DNA of 6,752 nt, from contig CAMBWG010000125.1 in the NCBI GenBank assembly GCA_945871415.1, positions 1 to 6,752 on the forward strand, in the 5' to 3' direction. A program made the translations under genes and the position numbers. The notes beneath the pieces were generated by a model, which saw only the letters and a list, made by a program, of their open reading frames with translations, was not told where the DNA came from and did not search any database. Source of the DNA: an uncultured Desulfovibrio sp. (GTDB lineage Bacteria; Desulfobacterota; Desulfovibrionia; Desulfovibrionales; Desulfovibrionaceae). Of this stretch, positions 1 to 5,889 are shown piece after piece; within the stretch, counting starts at the first letter, position 1, and each line of letters starts with the position of its first letter.

Positions 1-844
1 CTATGATGCGCACGTCCACGGCAATGGTTTCGTTGCTGCCGAGGCGCTGGATCTGCTTTTCCTGAAGCAGGCGCAGCAGTTTTGCCTGAAGGGAAAGCGG
101 GATGTCGCCTATTTCGTCCAGAAAGAGCGTGCCGCCCGCGGCCTGTTCGATGCGGCCTTCATGGCGGGTCTGAGCGCCGGTAAACGCTCCTTTTTCATAA
201 CCGAAAAGTTCGCTTTCCAGCAGAGTGTCGGGAATGGCCACACAGTTGATGACGGTCAGGGGGCGATTGGCGCGCAGACTGTAACGCCAGATGGCGCGGG
301 CGGCCAGCTCCTTGCCGGTGCCGGATTCGCCGCGGATGAGCACCAGCGCGTCGGTGGGCGCAACGCGGCCTATGGCCTTGCACAGGGCCTGCATGGCGGG
401 GCTGTCTCCGACCATGCCTTCGGCGGCCGCGGCCTCTTCGGGGGCGGGCGCCGTGCCGGAGGCGGGGGCGCGCAGACGCTGTCCGGCCTCCAGGGCTCGG
501 CTGATGAGCTGGAGCGCCTCGGGAATGTCGAACGGCTTGAGAATGTAATCGAAAGCGCCGTGTCCCATGGCGCGAATGGCGGTTTCCGTGCCGGAATAGG
601 CCGTCATGATGATGACGGGCGGGCAGTGCGGCAGTGCCCGCATGCGATCCAGAGCTTCCAGGCCGCTCATGCCGGGCATGCGCACATCCATGATGACGCA
701 GTCGGGCATGGCTTCCCGCATGGCCTGCAAGCCTTCCTCGGCGGACGCCGCAACACGCGCGTCGTAGCCTTCTTCGCCCAGCAGCCGGGCAAAGCCGTCG
801 CGCAAATGCGGGTCATCGTCGATGATGAGGATCAGCGCAGCCAT
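1..844 (-). CDS. NtrC-family sigma-54-dependent response regulator (3' end missing)
   Basis: A response regulator that, once phosphorylated, should activate sigma-54 RNA polymerase by ATP hydrolysis. The first 281 codons are visible and the frame runs off the left edge; the family is usually about 450 residues, so the end of the AAA+ domain and the Fis-type DNA-binding domain are outside. Receiver domain about 3-118: acidic D9-D11, phospho-acceptor D53 in VIMDVRMPG, T81 and K103 (LKPF). AAA+ domain from about 143: Walker A GESGTGKE at 172-179, sigma-54 contact loop GAFTGA at 219-224, Walker B LFLDE with D243-E244. The visible end (VDVRII) falls just before the family's usual AATNRDL. The ATG at 844-842 has AAGGA about 9 bases upstream and overlaps the kinase gene by 13 bases, implying translational coupling and a cognate pair. 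All key residues are present. Target genes cannot be told from this window; a sigma-54-dependent role is well supported by GAFTGA. Confidence 0.96.
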   Translation of the reverse strand, partial: MAALILIIDDDPHLRDGFARLLGEEGYDARVAASAEEGLQAMREAMPDCVIMDVRMPGMSGLEALDRMRALPHCPPVIIMTAYSGTETAIRAMGHGAFDYILKPFDIPEALQLISRALEAGQRLRAPASGTAPAPEEAAAAEGMVGDSPAMQALCKAIGRVAPTDALVLIRGESGTGKELAARAIWRYSLRANRPLTVINCVAIPDTLLESELFGYEKGAFTGAQTRHEGRIEQAAGGTLFLDEIGDIPLSLQAKLLRLLQEKQIQRLGSNETIAVDVRII

Positions 845-1923
845 ATGTCGTCATCCTTGCGGGCCGGGAGTACGGCAACAAAACTGGCCCCCCTGCCCGG
901 CGCGCTGTGCAGGTGCAGCCAGCCGCCGTGATCCTCAAAGATTCGGCGGGCAATGGGCAGGCCTAGTCCGGTTCCTTCCTGCTTGGTGCTCATGAAGGGT
1001 TGAAAGATGATTTCCCGCAGGTCTTCGGGAACGCCGGGCCCCGAGTCTTCCACACGGATAACCACGACATGCCCCAGCGGCGCAAGGCGTCCTTTTTCTT
1101 CGATAATGCGGACATCGCCGCCGGGGCCCGCGGCTTCGCAGGCATTGATGACAAGGTTTGCCAGAGCTTCGCGCAGCTGTTCGGGGTCGGCGTCCACCGG
1201 CGGAAGCTGATCGTCGCGCTGCCGGGCCAGCGAAACCGTATAGGAAGACAGGCGCGGTCCCAGCAGGCTGAGTGTGCCGTCGATGACTTCGGAAATATTG
1301 ACCCGGCGTTTCTCCAGCCGGGGGCGGCGGGAAAGTTCCAGAAAATTTGCAATGATACCTTCAACATGACGCAGCGCGTCATTGATGGCCGTCACGTCTT
1401 CCTGCTGTTTGGCGTCCAGCTTCAGACCGCGTGTGAGAGCAAACAGGCGCAGTTTTACCCCGGTCAGCGGGTTGCGGATGGAGTGGGCAACCCCCGCGGC
1501 CAGCTTGCCCACAAGGGCGAGCTTTTCGGTATGGCGGAGATTTTCCTGCCGTTCTTCCATAGCGAGGCGGGCGCGTTCGGCCGTATCTCGCAGGTTGCGG
1601 GCACGCCGCATGAGCGGGGCGATGCAGGGGGCGATCCAGTAGGGCGCGGGGCGGGCGTCGGCGGCGTTTTCCTCGCGTTGCAGTTCGCCGAGCAGAATAC
1701 GCAGAGGACGGAAGACGCCGAACCAGAGCAGCAGACACAGGCAGACTGCCAGCAGCAGTTCCAGCCGGAGCAGAGCCCGCCAGATTTCAGCGCCTGTTGT
1801 CGCGGCAAGGATAAGCCCTGCCAGCGGACAGAGAATCAGGCCCGCGCAGCAGAGAAGAATGCCCGTTTCCGTCAGAGGCGGCCGGGTGCGGCGCGGGCCT
1901 GAAGATGAAATGCGAAGCGGCAT
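832..1923 (-). CDS. Membrane sensor histidine kinase without an evident sensor domain
   Basis: 363 residues. It should autophosphorylate on His and pass the phosphate to the response regulator encoded next. Two membrane segments lie at about 21-41 and 56-71, joined by only about a dozen periplasmic residues. A linker with a probable coiled coil (about 105-137) leads to the HisKA domain with H147 in GVAHSIRNPLTG, then HATPase_c: N box NLVINACEA at 256-264, G1 box DSGPGVPED at 293-301, F box around F307-F310, G2 box GTGLGLPIA at 317-325. This catalytic core resembles the NtrB/AtoS-type kinases that pair with sigma-54 regulators. No PAS, Cache or clear HAMP domain is visible, so the signal may be sensed within the membrane or through a partner; the adjacent lipoprotein and Yip1-like genes are candidates (inference). 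The ATG shares one base with the lipoprotein stop codon (TGATG), and no strong ribosome site is visible, which fits coupled re-initiation. Confidence 0.95.
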   Translation of the reverse strand: MPLRISSSGPRRTRPPLTETGILLCCAGLILCPLAGLILAATTGAEIWRALLRLELLLAVCLCLLLWFGVFRPLRILLGELQREENAADARPAPYWIAPCIAPLMRRARNLRDTAERARLAMEERQENLRHTEKLALVGKLAAGVAHSIRNPLTGVKLRLFALTRGLKLDAKQQEDVTAINDALRHVEGIIANFLELSRRPRLEKRRVNISEVIDGTLSLLGPRLSSYTVSLARQRDDQLPPVDADPEQLREALANLVINACEAAGPGGDVRIIEEKGRLAPLGHVVVIRVEDSGPGVPEDLREIIFQPFMSTKQEGTGLGLPIARRIFEDHGGWLHLHSAPGRGASFVAVLPARKDDDIWLR

Positions 1924-2654
1924 CAGAAGGCCGAACCGCCGAGCGTGGAAGTCACGGAGCCCTTCCTGTGGACGCGCCCGGCGGCGGGGCTGACCCAGGT
2001 CATGATTTCGCGGCCCATATCCCAGGCAAGACTGCGCACAATCAGACCGGCCGGATCGCCGTGGAAGCGTTCCTTGACCTTGAAGAGGTAGAAGTCATGG
2101 CTCTGGCGCGGCTGCATGAGACCGCCCTGCGCCAGGCTCCAGATCAGCAGGCCGCTCTTGACGTCATAGATTTCTATGGCCAGCGAGACGGAGCTTTCGC
2201 CGCCGTCGCCGCCGTCGATGTAGTGATTGATGTAGCCGCCTATGACATAGGGCAGACCGCGCTGCCGTGCCAGCGCAATGGCGCGGCGGGAGTTGTAGGG
2301 ACCGGCCGCCGGTTCGTACTCCAGCTGCTGGAACGTGCCCTGAGAAAGCCAGATGCTCCAGATCTGACGGGAAACCTGATCCGTAAAGGCCGTGGGCTGG
2401 TTCATCTGCTGCACCATGCGCAAAGGGACAAAAAGCGCGCACGGCCGCGACGACGGGCGCTGCAGAGGCTTGACGTAGATGGCGGGCGGCTGCCGTCGCA
2501 CAAACTGGTTGATATTGGCTTCCAGCGGCATGCTCAGGTCGCCTCCGAACTCCAGATTCCGACTGGTTTCGTCCCGGCTGGCACAACCGGGCAGGGCCGT
2601 GCAGCAGGCAGCAATGGCCAGAACAAGCGAGAGGGTGCGATGAGCGATGTTCAT
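1923..2654 (-). CDS. Outer-envelope lipoprotein, probable CsgG/LpoB/FlgO-like fold
   Basis: 243 residues. The N-terminus is a lipoprotein signal peptide: basic start, hydrophobic stretch 8-20 and lipobox LPGC with C24 as the lipidated cysteine. Residue +2 is Ala, so inner-membrane retention is not expected and outer-membrane anchoring is likely. I chose ATG 2654-2652 because it starts exactly at this signal peptide and has GGAG 8 bases upstream; the frame stays open upstream to 2834, but that extension would bury the signal peptide. The middle and end, including ARQRGLPYVIGGYI (130-143), a hydrophobic strand SVSLAIEIYDVKSGLLIWS (155-173) and a later helix, follow the pattern 'AR..GadyvitG.. 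/ v.l.l.D..tG.ivW' seen in CsgG, LpoB, FlgO and related lipoproteins. That assignment is a pattern-level inference. It overlaps the upstream gene by 4 bases (ATGA) and the kinase gene by 1. It could be a structural partner or a signal-input protein for the kinase. Confidence 0.87.
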   Translation of the reverse strand: MNIAHRTLSLVLAIAACCTALPGCASRDETSRNLEFGGDLSMPLEANINQFVRRQPPAIYVKPLQRPSSRPCALFVPLRMVQQMNQPTAFTDQVSRQIWSIWLSQGTFQQLEYEPAAGPYNSRRAIALARQRGLPYVIGGYINHYIDGGDGGESSVSLAIEIYDVKSGLLIWSLAQGGLMQPRQSHDFYLFKVKERFHGDPAGLIVRSLAWDMGREIMTWVSPAAGRVHRKGSVTSTLGGSAF

Positions 2655-2998
2655 TGAAGCTTCTCCGTGGAAATCTGCGTTTTTTGCAAGGAGGCGAGCA
2701 GTTTTTCCCGTGCCGTCAGCAACTGTCTGTGCAGGGCAAGACGCCGGTCGGCGGACAGACGGCAAAATTCCGGGCTGTGCGCGGTTTCCCTGAGCTGTTG
2801 CATGGATCGGGCCAGCTGCGTCAGATGGCGGCATTCAAGGGCGGGAAGCGCCGCGGTACTGCGCAGAGCCAGCTCCGCCAGCCGGGCCAGTTCTTCCGCC
2901 TGTGCGGCAATGCCGTCCGGGTGTATGAGCGCGCCGTATGCTCTTCTTTTGCAAAATTCACGCCATATCTCGGAAATGCGCTGAAATACGCCGCTCAT
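2651..2998 (-). CDS. Small, entirely helical protein of unknown function
   Basis: 115 residues from ATG 2998-2996, or 119 if the ATG at 3010-3008 is used. I prefer the internal start because GGAAAGG lies just upstream of it, whereas the first ATG directly abuts AGAAGG with no spacing. The protein is rich in Ala, Leu, Arg, Glu and Gln and reads as a series of amphipathic helices (for example AAQAEELARLAELALRS at about 31-47, and a charged C-terminal helix). It has no signal peptide, membrane segment or recognisable catalytic motif, so it is probably cytoplasmic. Three scattered cysteines do not form a metal-site pattern. It lies 22 bases (10 with the longer start) after the zinc-ribbon/Yip1 gene and overlaps the lipoprotein by 4 bases. 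The position supports a real, translated operon member. I do not recognise the family; an adaptor role in the same membrane-signalling unit is only a guess. Confidence 0.8.
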   Translation of the reverse strand: MSGVFQRISEIWREFCKRRAYGALIHPDGIAAQAEELARLAELALRSTAALPALECRHLTQLARSMQQLRETAHSPEFCRLSADRRLALHRQLLTAREKLLASLQKTQISTEKLQ

Positions 2999-3020
2999 GC
3001 GCCTTTCCATCCTTCTGAGG

Positions 3021-4055
3021 TCAGAAACTCGACAGCACGGCCAGTGTTTGCTGGAACAACATGGCCAGCAGCAGGGCGGTCGGCAGGCAGCCGACGATGG
3101 TCTGCGCCCAGCTCAGGCGAAAGGCCGCGCGGCAGCCGATGACAATGCTTGCCAGGCACCATATGAGGCCCGCCAGATTGCCCAGCACGGGCACGATGCA
3201 CAGCAGCATGGGCGCAGAGCTGTAGGCCACGATCTGAAAAACGCGGGCATAGGTGGCGGATCGGCAGGTGCTGAGACGGAAACTCAGGAACATCAGGCCG
3301 CTGACGATATAAAGCTGCATGACGAGCGCAAAAAGTTGCGCCAGACCGAAAAAGAGGATGCTGCGTTCCGGCGGCATCTTGTCCGCCATCGCCTGCAGCT
3401 GCGGATCGGCTGTGCTGGCCAGCATGTCCCGGAGGATGCTGCCCCACACATTGATGGCCGTCACGCCGATGACGCCGACGATGAGAAAGAAAAGCAGCGC
3501 GCGCAGCGGCGGCGCATCGTCGCGCAGCCCCGCAAAGAAGCGCGGCGCGCCGAACATGATGCGGAGCACGGTCTGATAGAAGCCTTCCACATAGCCGACC
3601 CCACGGGGGGCCTCCTCCCACGGATTGCGCAGCGGACTCTGCTCGTCGCTGTCTTCCGCATCGTCCGCGCGTTCTTTCGCGTTCTCTTCCTTCTGCCGGG
3701 AGGCTTCGCGCAGACGGCGTCCCCGCTCGGCTTCGCGGGCATAGGCCCGGGATGCCGTCATACGGGGATCTTCTTCCTCGTCGGCCGTCTCCTGCGCTGT
3801 CGGGCGCGTTTCGGGAGTCTGTTCTTCCGCCCCGTGTCCGGCGTCGGCGCCATAGTCCGGCGCTTCCTGCCGGGGCCGGGCGGCGGAAACCGCATCGGGG
3901 TCCAGCAACTGGGTTGTTCCCTCATGGGGGAAGAGCCGGAAGCGGGCGGCGCAGCGCGGACAGGTCGCCAATATGGATTTGCCCGGCGCTACCGCCGGAA
4001 GGCGATCCGCCGGGACATCCTGACTGAACTGGCAATGAGGGCAGGTAATATTCAT
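3021..4055 (-). CDS. Zinc-ribbon (MJ0042-type) and Yip1-like multi-pass membrane protein
   Basis: 344 residues. The N-terminus carries a zinc ribbon with two CxxC knuckles, CPHC at 5-8 and CPRC at 32-35, in the layout of the MJ0042 family common in delta- and alphaproteobacteria. Residues about 55-150 form a long, charged, low-complexity linker rich in Glu, Asp, Arg and Ala, probably disordered. From about 157 it matches the Yip1-type layout: an amphipathic entry (GFYQTVLRIMFGAPRFF) then hydrophobic segments near 185-206, 234-258, 272-292, 294-310 and 317-340, with the ..Y.....S..P.l...iP.lg pattern at 278-292. The ribbon and linker should be cytoplasmic. Start chosen at ATG 4055-4053, with AAGGGG 5 bases upstream. 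First gene of the operon, behind the palindromic promoter region. Function is unknown; as the only multi-pass protein here besides the kinase it could be the membrane-sensing or assembly component (inference). The domain calls are fairly sure, the role is not. Confidence 0.88.
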   Translation of the reverse strand: MNITCPHCQFSQDVPADRLPAVAPGKSILATCPRCAARFRLFPHEGTTQLLDPDAVSAARPRQEAPDYGADAGHGAEEQTPETRPTAQETADEEEDPRMTASRAYAREAERGRRLREASRQKEENAKERADDAEDSDEQSPLRNPWEEAPRGVGYVEGFYQTVLRIMFGAPRFFAGLRDDAPPLRALLFFLIVGVIGVTAINVWGSILRDMLASTADPQLQAMADKMPPERSILFFGLAQLFALVMQLYIVSGLMFLSFRLSTCRSATYARVFQIVAYSSAPMLLCIVPVLGNLAGLIWCLASIVIGCRAAFRLSWAQTIVGCLPTALLLAMLFQQTLAVLSSF

Positions 4056-4120
4056 TCCTTCCCCTTATCAGAGAGCGCAGCGGCCTGCAATCGCCGGGGC
4101 GGAGGTCCGGTCGGCAAACT

Positions 4121-4156
4121 TATATCTTGAAAAAATATATAATTTTTCAAGAATAT
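4121..4156. promoter_or_regulatory. AT-rich palindrome with divergent promoter-like elements
   Basis: A 26-bp near-palindrome (4126-4151) matches its own reverse complement at 24 of 26 positions, with outer arms CTTGAAAAA and TTTTTCAAG. It is pure A/T in the core within an otherwise GC-rich region. Each arm contains TTGAAA, a good sigma-70 -35 hexamer pointing outwards: on the minus strand TTGAAA at 4150-4145, 18 bases, GATATA at 4126-4121; on the plus strand TTGAAA at 4127-4132, 18 bases, GAATAT at 4151-4156. TATAAT also occurs at 4138-4143 without a good -35. It sits between the two divergent operons, so a regulator bound here could control both. Seen: sequence and symmetry. Inferred: promoter and operator function. 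A divergent-terminator role is unlikely because it lies upstream of both genes. Confidence 0.6.
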
Positions 4157-4191
4157 TGCCTCGGTCGTCGTGCGCGGAACCATTTCCCTTC

Positions 4192-4220
4192 TTGACAGCG
4201 GGGGAGGCCCGGCCTAATCA
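4192..4220 (+). promoter_or_regulatory. Possible second promoter for the rightward genes
   Basis: A perfect TTGACA lies at 4192-4197, and TAATCA follows after 17 bases at 4215-4220. The -35 is strong but the -10 fits the consensus poorly, and the -10 overlaps a small inverted repeat. It lies about 60 bases before the start codon at 4283. It is listed as an alternative to the promoter overlapping the AT-rich palindrome. Confidence 0.25.
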
Positions 4221-4249
4221 GATAGGCCCGTAGGGCGCGCGCACGCGCC
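4211..4249 (+). other. Two tandem small hairpins in the probable leader of the DUF3298 gene
   Basis: The first inverted repeat is GGCCTA at 4211-4216 paired with TAGGCC at 4223-4228 (6-base loop). The second is GGCGCG at 4234-4239 with CGCGCC at 4244-4249 (4-base loop). Both are perfect. No U-run follows either, so they are not intrinsic terminators. If transcription starts at the palindrome they would lie in the 5' untranslated region, 34 bases before the ATG. Any regulatory role is speculative. Confidence 0.4.
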
Positions 4250-4282
4250 GGACAAGGCTTTGGGGGACGAGGAAGGCGGAGC

Positions 4283-5119
4283 ATGGCGACAGGCTGGATG
4301 GCATGGCGGGTGATGGCAGGCCCACTGATACTGGCGGCATTTCTGGTGCTGGCATGGGTTCCGGCTGGAGCCACGCCGGTGGATATCCTGAGCGGCATGC
4401 GGCTGGCTGCCAGTCAGCTTGACGAGAATGATCCCGATGTGGCCGCCGCTCTGCGCGAAGCGCAGGCCTCCATTGCCGCCCGTTCCGCTGCCGGGCCCGA
4501 AGTTTCGGCGCGCAGTCTGGTCCGCCAGGGGCGTTCCGGCAAGCCTGCCGTGTCGCTTGCCTATCCCGCGTTCGGCATTGACACTGTGGACGAAGATATT
4601 CGCCTCTGGGTCGAAAGCATTGCCGCCACCTTTGAGCGGGAGCTCACGGCCGGTTTCGGGAACAGCGAAGATCTCGAAAAGTACGAACTCTCCTGTTCCT
4701 ACGAAGTTTCGCGTCCTTCCGCCGATGCCGTCAGCGTGCTTTTTGAAATCTGGACCTACACCGGCGGCGCGCACGGCAATCTGGATCTGATCACGCTCAA
4801 TTACAGTTTCATCACCGGGCAACGGCTGACCCTTGTGGACATCTTTGAGGATGTGGACAAGGCGCTGGCCCTTATGTCCGCCGCCTCTCGCGATGTGCTC
4901 ATGCGTCGTCTTGGCGGCGGTGTGGGCGAGCAGATGATCCTTGACGGCACGGAGCCGGACGTCAACAATTTCTCCAGCCTCAGTCTCGACCCCGACGGCG
5001 TGCGCATCCATTTCCAGCCCTATCAGGTGGCCCCCTGGGCTGCCGGAGCCCAGAGCGTTTCCATGACGCTGGATCAGCTGGCCCCCGCCCGTCCCTTCAA
5101 GCGGCTGTGGCACAGATAA
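4283..5119 (+). CDS. Secreted RsiV-like DUF3298 domain protein
   Basis: 278 residues. The N-terminus is a signal peptide (short basic region, hydrophobic 11-26, likely Ala-x-Ala cleavage near residue 30), so the protein should be exported to the periplasm; an uncleaved anchor is possible. Residues about 88-265 match the DUF3298/RsiV layout: an aligned region VSLAYPAF...VDEDIRLWVESI, then TYTGGAHGN at 158-166, YSFITGQRLTLVDIF at 174-188 and FQPYQVAPWAAG at 244-255. These are the family's hallmark segments ('GGAHG', 'tG..l.l.dlF', 'f.pYeiapya.G'). In Bacillus RsiV this domain is the lysozyme-binding part of an anti-sigma factor, but here there is no cytoplasmic anti-sigma segment and no ECF sigma gene nearby, so that role does not carry over. 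The start is supported by AGGAAGG 7 bases upstream. It is the first gene of a two-gene rightward unit. Family call is good; cellular function is unknown. Confidence 0.9.
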   Translation: MATGWMAWRVMAGPLILAAFLVLAWVPAGATPVDILSGMRLAASQLDENDPDVAAALREAQASIAARSAAGPEVSARSLVRQGRSGKPAVSLAYPAFGIDTVDEDIRLWVESIAATFERELTAGFGNSEDLEKYELSCSYEVSRPSADAVSVLFEIWTYTGGAHGNLDLITLNYSFITGQRLTLVDIFEDVDKALALMSAASRDVLMRRLGGGVGEQMILDGTEPDVNNFSSLSLDPDGVRIHFQPYQVAPWAAGAQSVSMTLDQLAPARPFKRLWHR

Positions 5120-5427
5120 TCCTTGACGCCGCCGTGCGGCTCGCCTTCCCTCCGGCTCCCCTCTTTGCCGACCATTTCCCCGGCGCGGCCCGTGTGCCCG
5201 GTTCCTGCCTCGTCGAGGCCGCGCGCCGCAGCCTCGAAGCCACTCTTCCTTCATGGTCCGTCCATGAACTCCTGAGCGCGCGCTTCCGGCATTTCGTCCG
5301 CCCGGAAGAAGAGCTTCTTCTTCAGCTCCGCGTCTCCGCCGCTGCCCCTGACGTCGCTGAGGCTCGTTGCAGTCTCCTGCACGGCTCCGTGCGCTGCGCC
5401 GATCTCCGTTTCCGCCTCGTACGTTAG
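5107..5427 (+). CDS. Very short FabZ/FabA-like hotdog-fold protein
   Basis: 106 residues from a GTG start at 5107, overlapping the DUF3298 gene by 13 bases. FADHFPGAARVPGSCLVEA (20-38) matches the signature of 3-hydroxyacyl-ACP dehydratases (F.gHFPg.p..PG...iEa), with H23 and E37 separated by 14 residues exactly as the catalytic His and Glu of FabZ. FRHFVRPEEELLLQLRV (60-76) fits the following 'kFr.pV.PGd.l' strands. Normal FabZ is about 140-150 residues; this one stops soon after the core strands, like the small hotdog proteins of polyketide or aryl-polyene-type clusters. No acyl carrier protein or ketosynthase gene is visible here. It could be an active dehydratase, a thioester-binding protein or a diverged relative. 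The ribosome site is weak (AAGCGG), so coupled translation is likely. An in-frame GTG at codon 10 is a less likely alternative start. Confidence 0.82.
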   Translation: MAQIILDAAVRLAFPPAPLFADHFPGAARVPGSCLVEAARRSLEATLPSWSVHELLSARFRHFVRPEEELLLQLRVSAAAPDVAEARCSLLHGSVRCADLRFRLVR

Positions 5428-5449
5428 TTAGAGGGGATTTTTCTTTTTT

Positions 5450-5530
5450 GGGGGAGGGGAACCCCTTTCGCTGGCGCGCAAAGGGGTTCCCCCTCCCCCA
5501 AGCCCCCGCCCCCTCCCCAAACGCGCTTTA
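5450..5530 (+). terminator. G/C hairpin repeat element (copy A) after the hotdog gene, terminator-like
   Basis: Arms 5450-5468 and 5480-5499 pair over 19 bases with a single bulged C; three further pairs are possible inside, leaving a small loop. Four more C-rich bases groups follow to 5518, then AAACGCGCTTTATT. It begins 22 bases after the stop codon, and the tract T5-C-T6 lies between. A transcript from the hotdog gene would fold this strongly, but no U-run directly follows the stem, so it is not a textbook intrinsic terminator; the T-rich stretch before it could end transcription with the weak CCTC/GAGG stem at 5415-5434. It belongs with the elements at 5856-5889 and 6689-6752. Confidence 0.5.
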
Positions 5531-5624
5531 TTCAGGAAGATGTGGCGCTGCGGGAACCCCGTCGCTTTCCTTTGATATACGTCCCCCGGAAGTGCAGAAA
5601 AAGAATGTCGGGGTATGAGCTTTT

Positions 5625-5640
5625 TGCCTTTGAAAAGGCA
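5625..5640. repeat. Short perfect palindrome TGCCTTT-GA-AAAGGCA
   Basis: Seven-base perfect arms around two central bases. The spacing is too tight for a good RNA hairpin at full length, so a protein-binding dyad is as likely as a stem. No gene starts close by on either strand, which leaves its role open. Confidence 0.35.
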
Positions 5641-5663
5641 GGACGTGAGTCAATGGCATAGCT

Positions 5664-5710
5664 CCATACGGCCCGAAGCACGCGGAAAAAGCGCGCTTCG
5701 GGCCGTATGG
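5664..5710. repeat. 16-bp perfect inverted repeat with 15-base loop
   Basis: The arm CCATACGGCCCGAAGC at 5664-5679 is exactly complementary to 5695-5710. The loop and right arm include AAAAGCGCGCTT (5687-5698), identical to 5856-5867 in the hairpin beside the MarC gene, which links this stem loosely to that repeat family. No T-run follows in either direction. It could be the stem of a small RNA, a repeated extragenic element or a diverged terminator. Confidence 0.6.
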
Positions 5711-5711
5711 A

Positions 5712-5732
5712 TTGAAACACAATGCGTTTCAA
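5712..5732. repeat. Small inverted repeat TTGAAAC-7-GTTTCAA
   Basis: Perfect 7-base arms at 5712-5718 and 5726-5732, immediately after the 16-bp stem. Together they form two adjoining stem-loops. Could be a protein site or part of a structured transcript; nothing more can be said. Confidence 0.35.
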
Positions 5733-5855
5733 ACTGAAAATGTTCTCTTTTGTCCAGACAGGACAGGCGGCGGGTACTTATCAGAGTCGTGCAATTTCGG
5801 GGACGGTGGGCACGGGGAACGCGTTTGCGTCTCCGCAGCGTTGTATTCTCCCGAT

Positions 5856-5889
5856 AAAAGCGCGCTTGGGAAGGGGGCCCCTTCCCCCC
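5856..5889 (-). terminator. G-rich hairpin repeat element (copy C) after the MarC-family gene
   Basis: Perfect 9-base arms GGGAAGGGG (5868-5876) and CCCCTTCCC (5878-5886). Read on the minus strand, the direction of the MarC-family gene, the stem starts 13 bases after the stop codon and is followed by AAGCGCGCTTTT, giving a short T4 run 8 bases past the stem. This is a plausible but imperfect intrinsic terminator. The flanking 11-mer CCCGATAAAAG occurs at both sides (5850-5860 and 5903-5913), the right copy being the last codons of the gene. Confidence 0.5.

Noticed and set aside
1000..1902. 300-codon open frame on the plus strand opposite the histidine kinase
   Set aside because: It is the antisense of a gene with all kinase motifs; the product is Gln/Gly/Ala-rich with no family pattern, as expected from GC-rich codon use.
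2655..2834. 60-codon upstream extension of the lipoprotein
   Set aside because: It would place the signal peptide and lipobox inside the protein, and it overlaps the preceding gene heavily; the ATG at 2654 has a well-spaced GGAG.
2997..4130. 377-codon open frame on the plus strand opposite the zinc-ribbon/Yip1 gene
   Set aside because: Longer than the true gene but it mirrors it; the minus-strand product has CxxC knuckles, membrane helices and a good ribosome site, while this one is low-complexity.
4126..4151. Bidirectional terminator
   Set aside because: The palindrome lies upstream of both divergent genes and its AT-only core would make a weak RNA stem.
4214..5254. 346-codon open frame on the minus strand opposite the DUF3298 gene
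   Set aside because: The plus strand has a signal peptide and DUF3298 hallmarks; the antisense product shows no domain pattern.
5625..5732. tRNA or CRISPR-like structure
   Set aside because: The stems are isolated and differ from each other, with no cloverleaf, regular spacing or repeated unit.
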